A DNA stretch of 8,122 nucleotides from Burkholderiaceae bacterium (lineage in GTDB: Bacteria > Pseudomonadota > Gammaproteobacteria > Burkholderiales > Burkholderiaceae_C), in contig JAIRRE010000052.1 of assembly GCA_031256125.1 (NCBI GenBank), positions 1 to 8,122 of the forward strand. The letters run 5' to 3'. How positions within the stretch are numbered: position 1 is the first letter of the stretch; every line of letters starts with the position of its first letter. Below, one piece after another: positions 1 through 6,289 of the stretch. The notes under the pieces were generated by a model. The model searched no databases and was not told the origin of the DNA. It saw nothing but the letters and a program-made list of their open reading frames with translations. Position numbers and translations under genes: made by a program.

Positions 1-641
1 CTACGCTGGTGCAGGTGCAAAGCTGCACCAACGCGGGCGATTTGTCGCCGGTGGGCCGCGTGGATGTGCAGCCGCTGGTCAACCAGCTTGACGGCGCGCT
101 CAACGCCGTGCCGCACGCGGTTGTTTACGACGTTCCGTATCTGCGGGTGCAGGGCGGGGCCAACGCGGTCATCATCGACCCGCAGCCCGGCGACATCGGC
201 ATTGCGGTGTTTGCCAGCCGGGACATTTCGGCGGTCAAGTCCAGCAGACAGCAGAGCAACCCCGGCTCTGGCCGCAAGATGGATATGGCCGATGCGCTGT
301 ATCTGGGCGGCGTGCTCAACGGCGCGCCCGCGCAGTACGTGCGGTTTGGCGATGACGGCATCACGGTGCACTCGCCGCAAAAGATCACGCTGTCCGCGCC
401 CAACATTGAGATCAACGCCGATAACGCCATCACCGCCACCGCGCCGCAGGCGACGATCAACGCCGCCACGCTCATCAACGGGCCGCTGTCGCAAGGAACG
501 GGCGAGGCGGGCGGGGGCGCGACGATGGCCGGGCCGCTGCAAGTTTCCGCCGATGTGACGGCGGGCGGCGTAACCCTCATGCAACACACCCACCCCGGTG
601 TGCAAACCGGCGACGGCAACACGGGAGCGCCCAATCCATGA
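1..641 (+). CDS. Gp138-type baseplate spike (membrane-puncturing) protein, 5' end cut off
   Basis: This is the needle at the centre of the contractile baseplate, which pierces the outer membrane when the sheath contracts. The reading frame is open from the window edge (first full codon at 3), so the true start lies upstream. The visible part has the Gp138 N-terminal OB-fold pattern: 'VDVQPLV', 'YDVPYLRVQGG', 'PQPGDIGIAVFASRDISAVK', then 'RKMDMADALYLGGVLNG', which is characteristic of this family. A repetitive beta-prism stretch rich in T, A, I and N follows ('ITLSAPNIEINADNA'). Near the C-terminus is an H-T-H motif (codons 585-587 and 591-593) followed by 'GDGNTGAP'. That is the usual metal-binding tip of such spikes, where histidines from three chains are known to hold an iron ion. 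The stop overlaps the next start (ATGA at 638-641), indicating translational coupling with the wedge gene. The family call is firm; the iron site is inferred from homologues. Confidence 0.88.
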   Translation, partial: TLVQVQSCTNAGDLSPVGRVDVQPLVNQLDGALNAVPHAVVYDVPYLRVQGGANAVIIDPQPGDIGIAVFASRDISAVKSSRQQSNPGSGRKMDMADALYLGGVLNGAPAQYVRFGDDGITVHSPQKITLSAPNIEINADNAITATAPQATINAATLINGPLSQGTGEAGGGATMAGPLQVSADVTAGGVTLMQHTHPGVQTGDGNTGAPNP

Positions 642-988
642 ATACCCTATTGCTCGACCGCACGCGCTGGGATTTGGTGTGCGACGCCAACGGCGATATT
701 GCGCTGGCCGCCAACCCCTACGCCATCGCGCAAGACGTGGCCAGCGCGGTGCGCCTGTTCGCGGGCGAACTCTGGTACGACACCACGCCGGGCGTGCCGT
801 ATTGGCAGCAGATTTTGGGCAAGCTGCCGCCGCTGGCGCTGGTCAAACAGGCCATCGTCAATGCGGCGCTGACGGTGCCCGAAGTCGTCCAGGCGCAGTG
901 CCTGATCGCGGGCTTTTCGGGCCGCGCGATTACCGGCCAGGTGCGGGTAATCGACTCAACCGGCGCAAGCCACAACGTCACTTTCTGA
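638..988 (+). CDS. Baseplate wedge protein, gp25/gp46-like
   Basis: A 116-residue protein with the hallmarks of the small baseplate wedge families related to T4 gp25, P2 W and Mu gp46. It has a short N-terminal 'WDLVCDANGDIALA' strand pair, a helix 'AQDVASAVRLFAGELWYDTTPGVPYWQQILG', and C-terminal strands ending in an 'ITGQVRVIDSTGASHNVTF' segment. The 'RLFxGELWYDTTxGVPYWQ' block is the conserved core, which in the family docks on the sheath-tube interface and helps start sheath polymerisation. The start at 638 is supported by GGGAG at 623-627 and by the ATGA overlap with the spike gene. Its place between spike and J protein is the normal myovirus order. The exact subfamily (gp25, gp46 or another) cannot be settled by eye. 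Confidence 0.8.
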   Translation: MNTLLLDRTRWDLVCDANGDIALAANPYAIAQDVASAVRLFAGELWYDTTPGVPYWQQILGKLPPLALVKQAIVNAALTVPEVVQAQCLIAGFSGRAITGQVRVIDSTGASHNVTF

Positions 989-990
989 CC

Positions 991-2211
991 ATGACTACAC
1001 AGACCAATGTACCGGCGCTCAATTTCGGGCCGGGCGGCGTAACCGCGCCCACCGAGGCGGAGATTCTCTCGGGCGTGCTCACCGACATGAACGCGGCCTT
1101 TGGCGGCCAGCTCAACACCGTCAATCTGGCCAGTCCGCAAGGGCAGTTGGCCTCGAGCCTGACGGCCATCATCGGCGACAAGAACAGCACGATGATGCGC
1201 TACGTCAGCCAGGTCGATCCGCTGTACGCGCAGGGCCGGATGCAGGACGCCATAGGGCGCATCTATTTCCTCGACCGCAAACCGGCGCAGCCGACCGTGG
1301 TCACCGTTACCTGTACCGGGCTTGCCGGCGTAACGATTCCCCTGGGCGCGCTGGTGTCGGACTCGGCGGGCAATGTTTACGCCTGCGCGGGGGCGGGGAC
1401 GATACCGCCGGGCGGCTCCATAGACCTGCAATTTGCCAACCAGCAAACCGGGCCGATACCGTGCGCGGCGGGCGCAATCGCCAGCATTTACCAGGCCATC
1501 GCCGGGTGGGACAGCGCCTATAACGCCAGCGATGGCGCGCTGGGCAATGATGTGGAAAGCGCCGCCGAATTCGAGTTCCGGCGTCAGAACTCGGTGGCGC
1601 TCAACGCCATTGGCACGCTGCCCTCCATTTACGCCAACGTGTTCGCGGTGCCCGGCGTGCTGGACGTGTACTGCGCCGAAAACACCTCCAACGCGCCCAT
1701 CACACAGGGGGCGACCCAGTACCCGCTGGCGCCGCACTCGATTTATGTGGCCGTAGTGGGGGGCGACCCGCAGGAAGTGGCCCGCGCGATCTGGCTCAAA
1801 AAGAGCGTTGGCGCGGACTACAACGGCAACACCACGGTGGCGGTGCAGGACACCAGCGGCTACGAGCCGCCATACCCCGCCTACAACGTCACCTTCAACA
1901 TTCCGCAAAGCGTGGCGATCCAGTTCTATATCGAGCTGGCCAACAGCCCGGTGCTGCCCAGCAACATTCTCCAGTCGATACAGCAGGCCGTCATCAACGG
2001 TTTTGCGGGCAGCGACGGCGGGGCGCGGGCGCGCATCGGCTCGACGATCTACGCCAGCCGGTTTTACTCGGCCATCATGGCCATAGACCCGTCCGTTGAA
2101 ATTGTCTCGATGCAACTGGGCATCGGCGCGGCCACGGCCAGCCGCGTGCAATTGGGCATAGACCAATCGCCCACCGTGTCAGCCGCCGATATTCAAGTGG
2201 CGCTGGTGTAG
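991..2211 (+). CDS. Baseplate J-like protein
   Basis: A 406-residue protein of the Baseplate_J family (P2 gpJ, Mu gp47, T4 gp6 relatives), which forms the wedge ring around the baseplate hub. Supporting features: an N-terminal helical region ('SPQGQLASSLTAIIGDKNSTMMRYVSQVDP') followed by 'AIGRIYFLDRKPAQPTVVTVTCTGLAGVTIPLGALVSDSAGNVYACAG', which is the typical J-like arrangement. The middle has 'GWDSAYNASDGALGNDVESAAEFEFRRQNS', where the conserved pattern is G...E-S-(D/A)-x-E-(F/L)-R-x-R. The C-terminal half contains 'YIELANSPVLPSNILQSIQQAVINGF'. I chose ATG 991, two bases after the wedge stop. There is no clear Shine-Dalgarno, so coupled re-initiation is likely. The same frame is open upstream to 598, but that stretch is the wedge gene read out of frame. 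A strong terminator follows the stop codon, which is unusual for a gene inside a tail operon. Confidence 0.9.
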   Translation: MTTQTNVPALNFGPGGVTAPTEAEILSGVLTDMNAAFGGQLNTVNLASPQGQLASSLTAIIGDKNSTMMRYVSQVDPLYAQGRMQDAIGRIYFLDRKPAQPTVVTVTCTGLAGVTIPLGALVSDSAGNVYACAGAGTIPPGGSIDLQFANQQTGPIPCAAGAIASIYQAIAGWDSAYNASDGALGNDVESAAEFEFRRQNSVALNAIGTLPSIYANVFAVPGVLDVYCAENTSNAPITQGATQYPLAPHSIYVAVVGGDPQEVARAIWLKKSVGADYNGNTTVAVQDTSGYEPPYPAYNVTFNIPQSVAIQFYIELANSPVLPSNILQSIQQAVINGFAGSDGGARARIGSTIYASRFYSAIMAIDPSVEIVSMQLGIGAATASRVQLGIDQSPTVSAADIQVALV

Positions 2212-2245
2212 CGGCGCGGCATTACACACACATACACAAAAGCGA

Positions 2246-2281
2246 AGCCCCCGCGCTGTTTGCAGCAGCCGGGGGCTTTTT
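2246..2281 (+). terminator. Strong rho-independent terminator after the J gene
   Basis: An 8-bp perfect G/C-rich stem (AGCCCCCG at 2246-2253 with CGGGGGCT at 2270-2277) runs straight into a T tract (2277-2281). Within it a second hairpin is possible (GCTG at 2255-2258 with CAGC at 2263-2266, loop TTTG), extending the fold. It begins 34 bases after the J stop codon. The fold should stop unmodified RNA polymerase before the nuclease and the rest of the tail genes. The A-rich left side could also give weak termination on the minus strand. Confidence 0.9.
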
Positions 2282-2295
2282 GCATTTATTCCTTG

Positions 2296-2373
2296 CCCTC
2301 TCCCCAACCCATATCCCGCTTGCGGGCAACGGGCTTGACTTTTCCCCTCGCCCGCTTGCGGGAGAGGAGAGGG
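2296..2373. repeat. Host-type intergenic palindromic repeat (C/G-rich)
   Basis: The outer arms CCCTCTCC (2296-2303) and GGAGAGGG (2366-2373) are perfect complements. Between them lie two identical copies of the 12-base palindrome CCCGCTTGCGGG (2315-2326 and 2351-2362), 36 bases apart. The second copy is extended by CCTC (2346-2349) and GAGG (2364-2367) across one mismatch. Such 'CCCTCTCC...CCCGC-TT-GCGGG-AGAGG' elements are known as abundant intergenic repeats in many beta- and gammaproteobacterial chromosomes. That this is a copy of one is inferred from resemblance; the host genome is not visible. No coding function is seen here. Confidence 0.6.
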
Positions 2374-2398
2374 GCGGGGGAGCGGGGGAGTTTTGTGT

Positions 2399-2423
2399 TG
2401 AGCCACCGACACCGGCTCATTTT
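2399..2423 (+). promoter_or_regulatory. Small hairpin in the leader of the nuclease gene
   Basis: TGAGCC (2399-2404) pairs perfectly with GGCTCA (2414-2419) around a 9-base loop, followed by TTTT (2420-2423). It ends 12 bases before the nuclease ATG at 2436. It looks like a weak terminator or a leader structure, or it could be a dyad operator. The stem is short and its role is unproven. No convincing promoter or Shine-Dalgarno is seen between 2282 and 2435. Confidence 0.35.
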
Positions 2424-2435
2424 GAACAAGAAACC

Positions 2436-3416
2436 ATGATCGACCCAGATTTCAATGCCAAGCACAAGCGTGACAACAAAGGCGAATTTGCGCTCATGTC
2501 CGGCGCGGGTGGCTCGTCCGGTTCCGGCAACGGCGGCGGCGAAGGCGGCGCATCCAAGCATGGCCCCTTCGGGCCAATCCTGACCCAATACCGCCACGAC
2601 GCCAAGGGCGCAGTCAAGAAGCTGCTGGAACTCAAAGATGGCGAGGCCATCGGCGCGCTGTATCACCCCGACGTGGGCGATATTGATCTGGTGTGGGGCA
2701 AGGAAGGCAACCCCGATAAAGACTACGAGGGCGGCTATGGTCTGGCCAAGATCGCAGCCAAACATCCTGAAGTACTAGACAGACTTCAGGAAATCCTGTC
2801 TTCTATGAAGAAGATACCGGACAAGAGCGGTAAAAACCGTCTTGTTCTTGAATCATCGAATCATGAGGCTGTGGTATCGCTTAACTGGTACAGCCAAAAG
2901 AAAATTTGGCTGATTACCGAATACACGAAAAACGATAAGCGAGGCGTGGCTGATACGAGGATTGGCACTACCAGCCTTGACGGTGAGGGTGGACAAACCC
3001 CTCGCGTTACCGCTGAGGGTCGCCTCACCAACGCCTCGAACGCCATTCTATCCCGCATAGCCCAGTATTACAAGGACAACGGCGGCGTCCATTCCAGCGC
3101 CGCCGATTTCAAGCGCCTGGTCTCCCAGGTGGCCGAGCGCGACCGGCTGGCGCGCGCGCTCTCCGAGCACATCGGCGCGTTCGACAGCGCCGATATGACG
3201 CGCGACGAGGTGGCCCGCTACGGCATCAAAAAGCTGGGCATCAAGGCCGCCGCCGGGCAGGAGGGGGCCGTGCTCAGCGGCTACCTGCAAGGGCGCGCCG
3301 CTCCGCGAAAACAACCGGCAACGGCGGCCAGCGCCCCGTCGGCCCAGGCCGCAGATTCGGCCAACCAGGACAACTTCGTCACCCGCTATCTCAAGAGGGC
3401 TTCATGCTCAACGTAG
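2436..3416 (+). CDS. Putative PBECR-type endoribonuclease (barnase/EndoU/colicin E5/RelE-like), phage cargo protein
   Basis: A 326-residue protein. Residues 1-45 hold 'KHKRDNKGEFA', resembling the 'KHPRD-x-x-GRF' motif common in phage structural proteins, then a Gly/Ser linker. Residues about 55-166 match the phage-barnase-EndoU-colicinE5/D-RelE nuclease group (PBECR2-like): 'YHPDVGDIDLVWG' (76-88), 'GGYGLAKIAAKHPEVLDRLQEIL' (99-121), 'NRLVLES' (134-140), 'AVVSLNW' (145-151), and 'KKIWLITEYTK' (155-165), where family members usually read 'K-x-WLLTAFEK'. H110 and the T/Y near 161-163 are plausible catalytic residues. The family is predicted to cut RNA. Residues 225-288 ('ERDRLARALSEHIGAFDSADMTRDEVARYGIKKLGI') resemble, from memory, the C-terminus of DUF2213 phage head proteins; this is less certain. 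A low-complexity Ala/Pro/Ser tail follows. ATG 2436 is preferred because an in-frame upstream extension would translate the terminator and repeat. The Shine-Dalgarno is poor. The end overlaps the DUF2612 start by 13 bases. The core is strikingly AT-rich. Confidence 0.8.
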   Translation: MIDPDFNAKHKRDNKGEFALMSGAGGSSGSGNGGGEGGASKHGPFGPILTQYRHDAKGAVKKLLELKDGEAIGALYHPDVGDIDLVWGKEGNPDKDYEGGYGLAKIAAKHPEVLDRLQEILSSMKKIPDKSGKNRLVLESSNHEAVVSLNWYSQKKIWLITEYTKNDKRGVADTRIGTTSLDGEGGQTPRVTAEGRLTNASNAILSRIAQYYKDNGGVHSSAADFKRLVSQVAERDRLARALSEHIGAFDSADMTRDEVARYGIKKLGIKAAAGQEGAVLSGYLQGRAAPRKQPATAASAPSAQAADSANQDNFVTRYLKRASCST

Positions 3417-4066
3417 AACAAACCATCATCAGCCAGTACGCCAACAGCGCCACCCTGGTGCAACTGGTGCAGGGCATGGACGCCTGGATCGACCCGCGCG
3501 CCGATCTGGACAATTTTTACAACGCCATCTGGAATATCGACACCGCGCAGGGCAACGGCCTGGACATCTGGGGCCGCATCGTCGGCGTGTCGCGCAACAT
3601 TCCCAACGCCAGCGCCGACCCCTCAAACCTGGGCTTCACGCCGGGGCCGACGGGGCTGCCCTTCGGGCAAGCGCCCTTCAAATTCGGCTGGGTGGGCGTG
3701 GCCAATGCGCTGGCGCTGGCCGATGACGCCTACCGCACGCTGATTCTGGTCAAGGCGCTATCCAATATCTCCGTTTGCAGCGCGCCCGCGCTCAATCAGA
3801 TGCTGCAAAACCTGTTCGCGGGCCGGGGGCGCTGTTACGTAATTGACATGGGCCTGATGCGCATGGACTACGTCTTCGAGTTCGCGCTTGCGCCCGACGA
3901 GCTTTCGATCATCACCAATTCCGGGGCGTTTCCGCGCCCCGCGGCTGTGCGCATGAACGTCATCAACACACAGCCCGCCACAACCTTCGGATTCAAAGAT
4001 TCCGGCCTTCAGCCGTTTGGCAGCGGCAACTTTTTTACTCCCATTCAGGTGCCTTATGCAGCATAA
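3404..4066 (+). CDS. DUF2612 family tail/baseplate protein
   Basis: A 220-residue protein matching the DUF2612 family of contractile phages. The family sits where P2-like phages carry tail protein I and probably links the J ring to the fibre. Recognisable features are 'WIDPRADLDNFYNAIWNIDTAQGNGLDIWGRIVGVSR' (28-64), the central 'FGQAPFKFGW' segment, the helix 'DDAYRTLILVKALSNIS.CSAPALNQMLQNLF', and the C-terminal 'FGFKDSGLQPFGSGNF'. The start at 3404 has AGAGGG at 3394-3399. It overlaps the nuclease stop by 13 bases, so the nuclease and this gene are probably translated from one message. Its end overlaps the fibre start by 11 bases. In related phages this gene would be expected directly after J, so the nuclease looks inserted between them. 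The function within the baseplate is inferred from position. Confidence 0.85.
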   Translation: MLNVEQTIISQYANSATLVQLVQGMDAWIDPRADLDNFYNAIWNIDTAQGNGLDIWGRIVGVSRNIPNASADPSNLGFTPGPTGLPFGQAPFKFGWVGVANALALADDAYRTLILVKALSNISVCSAPALNQMLQNLFAGRGRCYVIDMGLMRMDYVFEFALAPDELSIITNSGAFPRPAAVRMNVINTQPATTFGFKDSGLQPFGSGNFFTPIQVPYAA

Positions 4067-6272
4067 CAACCCCCCGCAAAAAGTTCAACTCCCGTTTGCC
4101 AACAGCGGCACCAAGAACGCCATTCCGGTGCCATCGCAAATTACCTCCAGCCCCGGGGCGGCATCGTTTACCGATGGCTTTCCGCCCGCGACCATGACGC
4201 CGCTGAACGTGGGCGGCATTCCGCCCGACGGGGCCGATTTCAACGGCATCCTCAACGCCATCACCGCCATCCAGCAGTGGCAAAGCGCCGGCGGCCTGTT
4301 CGCCTACGACGCGGCCTTCGCGGCAGCGGTGGGCGGCTACCCGCAAGGGGCCATGCTGGCCAAGGCCGACGGCACGGGTTACTGGATCAACCAGGCGGAA
4401 AACAACAGCGCCAACCCGGACACGGGCGGCGCGGGCTGGATCGGCAACGACTCGGCCACCACGCAGCCGCCCAATACCAGCAACAACCTGATAGCTACCA
4501 CCGCCTACGCCGACAACGCGGCGCAAAACGCGGCGGTCAACCTGGCCGGGGAAAACGGCTCGTCGCTGGTGGGGTTTATTCAGAACGGCGTCGCGGCGGT
4601 GCCGCGCACCTTGCAGGACAAGTGCCGCGAGCGCGTATCGGTGCTGGACTTTGGCGCGGCGGCCGATGGCGTGTATGACGATACGGCGGCATTCCAGGCG
4701 GCGCTGAACTACCAGGACAGCAGCGGCGCGATCATTTACGTGCCATCGGGCACCTACGTCATCGCCGGAACCCTGACCTACAACAACGCGCCCAAAATCA
4801 TCGGCGACGGCTGGGACACCACCATCCTGAACTGCACGCACAACGGCGGCGGCCCGGTGCTCTCATCGAGCACCAACGCGCTCACCGCCTTCGGCACGAT
4901 TTTGCAGGGGCTAAAAATCATGGGGCCGGGCATCACGGGCGGCGGAGAGTATTTTTACGATCCTCCACGAATTTCCGGGTCGGGAAATAGAAACGCCATT
5001 TTCAGGGATTTGCATATTCAGGATTTCGATAAATGCGCCATCCTGATGACCGACAGCTACGATTGCGTTTTTGAAAACCTGCGCCTTTGGGACATCGGAG
5101 ACTGGAACAACCCCAGCGGCCCGACATACGGCTGGGGCATCCTGCTCGACCGCGCCTACTGGAACGCCAACAACTGCTACGCCTCCACCGGCAATCTGTA
5201 CCAGAACGTCAGTTGCATGCACTCGTTCCGGGGCATCGGCGTCACGGATGGCAACCAGCTCATCAACTCGCACTTCAAGCGCATTACCGGGGAATTTTGC
5301 GGCCTGACCGTGGAAACATTTGCCGGAAATACGCCGCCCAATGGCTGGGCCGGGCCAACATCGTTTATCGGCACCTACTGCGAAGCAAACTACTACGGCG
5401 GGTTTACTTACCGCTATGGCACAGAATTAGAGTGCTATGGCGCAACCTATTCGGGCGGCGGAAACAATGGGCCGCTGCCCGCCAGTTCATATAACCGTTT
5501 CTATCATGGAACGGCTTCCTTCGGCGCTCCGGTAATTTTCAGCTATAGCGCGACATTTGAAAACGGAGCCATAATAACAGACCAGGCAGATACTTTATAT
5601 GCCAAGCTCGCCTATACATCTGGCATATATAAATTTCAAATCATCAGTTGTGCGTCTGGATCGCCGTCGATGATGAGCATCTATGACAACGCCAGTGCCG
5701 GTTCTGGCGTGGGGTATATTCAAGTTATAGACTCGGTGAATAACTCATGCGGACGGATTTATTTCGGCAGCGTGGGCAGCAGTTATATAGACTACGGGAA
5801 CAATCAAGCCGGTATATTCACCATCAACAGCACATTAACCCCGGTTTCAGATAATGCCCTGAATCTTGGCGCTCCGGGAAACCGCTGGGCGCAGATATAT
5901 GCCGGAAACGGATCCATAAACACCTCCGACGGGCGCGACAAGCAGCAGGTTCGACCGCTCTCGGATGCCGAGCGCGCGGTGGCGGCACGGCTTAAAACCC
6001 TGGTGCGGGCGTTCAAGTTCAACGATTCGGTTTCCGCAAAAGGCGATGACGCGCGCACGCATATCGGCCTGGTCGCGCAAGATGTGCAAGCCGCTTTCGC
6101 CGCCGAGGGGCTTAATGCCGATGATTACGGCATTTTCTGCCATGACGCATGGGAAGCCACAGCAGAGGTCAAGGATGATGAGGGTAATGTCCAAGTCCCC
6201 GCAGTAGAGGCCGGAGACCGCTACGGCTTGCGCTACGAAGAAGTTTTGGCCTTCATCATCGCCACACTTTGA
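4056..6272 (+). CDS. Tail fibre/tailspike: pectate-lyase-type beta-helix with C-terminal S74 chaperone domain
   Basis: A 738-residue receptor-binding protein. Residues 1-180 are a fibre N-terminus that attaches to the baseplate ('LPFANSGTKNAIPVPSQITSSPGAASFTDGFPPATMTPLNVGGIPPDGADFNGILNAITAIQQWQSAG'). From about 184, 'LQDKCRERVSVLDFGAAADGVYDDTAAFQAAL' opens a pectate-lyase_3 style right-handed beta-helix, which suggests a polysaccharide-binding or depolymerising spike; I cannot assign catalytic residues. From about 622, 'NTSDGRDKQQV' (S624, D625, R627, K629) starts a Peptidase S74/endosialidase-type intramolecular chaperone. In known members this trimerises the fibre and then cuts itself off next to that serine. 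'HIGLVAQDVQ' and 'YGLRYEEVLAFIIATL' are also typical of S74. ATG 4056 follows a weak AGGT (4047-4050) and overlaps the upstream stop. The distal helix (about 5520-5860) is much richer in A/T than the N-terminal part, a common mark of domain swapping. Confidence 0.88.
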   Translation: MQHNNPPQKVQLPFANSGTKNAIPVPSQITSSPGAASFTDGFPPATMTPLNVGGIPPDGADFNGILNAITAIQQWQSAGGLFAYDAAFAAAVGGYPQGAMLAKADGTGYWINQAENNSANPDTGGAGWIGNDSATTQPPNTSNNLIATTAYADNAAQNAAVNLAGENGSSLVGFIQNGVAAVPRTLQDKCRERVSVLDFGAAADGVYDDTAAFQAALNYQDSSGAIIYVPSGTYVIAGTLTYNNAPKIIGDGWDTTILNCTHNGGGPVLSSSTNALTAFGTILQGLKIMGPGITGGGEYFYDPPRISGSGNRNAIFRDLHIQDFDKCAILMTDSYDCVFENLRLWDIGDWNNPSGPTYGWGILLDRAYWNANNCYASTGNLYQNVSCMHSFRGIGVTDGNQLINSHFKRITGEFCGLTVETFAGNTPPNGWAGPTSFIGTYCEANYYGGFTYRYGTELECYGATYSGGGNNGPLPASSYNRFYHGTASFGAPVIFSYSATFENGAIITDQADTLYAKLAYTSGIYKFQIISCASGSPSMMSIYDNASAGSGVGYIQVIDSVNNSCGRIYFGSVGSSYIDYGNNQAGIFTINSTLTPVSDNALNLGAPGNRWAQIYAGNGSINTSDGRDKQQVRPLSDAERAVAARLKTLVRAFKFNDSVSAKGDDARTHIGLVAQDVQAAFAAEGLNADDYGIFCHDAWEATAEVKDDEGNVQVPAVEAGDRYGLRYEEVLAFIIATL

Positions 6273-6289
6273 GGAGAGAGTAAAACACC

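Noticed and set aside
9..11. GTG as the true start of the spike gene
   Set aside because: The frame is already open to the window edge and family members have more N-terminal sequence, so the gene is taken as cut by the window.
598..990. Upstream in-frame extension of the J gene
   Set aside because: It overlaps the spike end and the whole wedge gene and gives Arg-rich nonsense; ATG 991 begins a normal J-like N-terminus.
718..2166. Very long open frame on the minus strand opposite the wedge and J genes
   Set aside because: It is rich in Arg, Val, His and Ala with no recognisable domain, and it mirrors two clear baseplate genes. It is the usual GC-rich antisense shadow.
2335..2363. TTGACT as a possible -35 box before the nuclease
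   Set aside because: At the proper spacing the sequence is G/C-rich (GCGGGA), not a -10 box, and it lies within the repeat.
2280..2435. TTG start giving the nuclease 52 extra residues
   Set aside because: It would translate the terminator T tract and the palindromic repeat; no ribosome binding site, and the extra residues look non-coding.
4017..4055. TTG start for the tail fibre 13 codons upstream
   Set aside because: It would extend the overlap with the DUF2612 gene to 50 bases; ATG 4056 gives a typical fibre N-terminus.
4035..4841. Long minus-strand open frame opposite the tail-fibre N-terminus
   Set aside because: Arg/Val/Gly-rich, no motifs, fully explained by G/C-rich third positions of the fibre gene.
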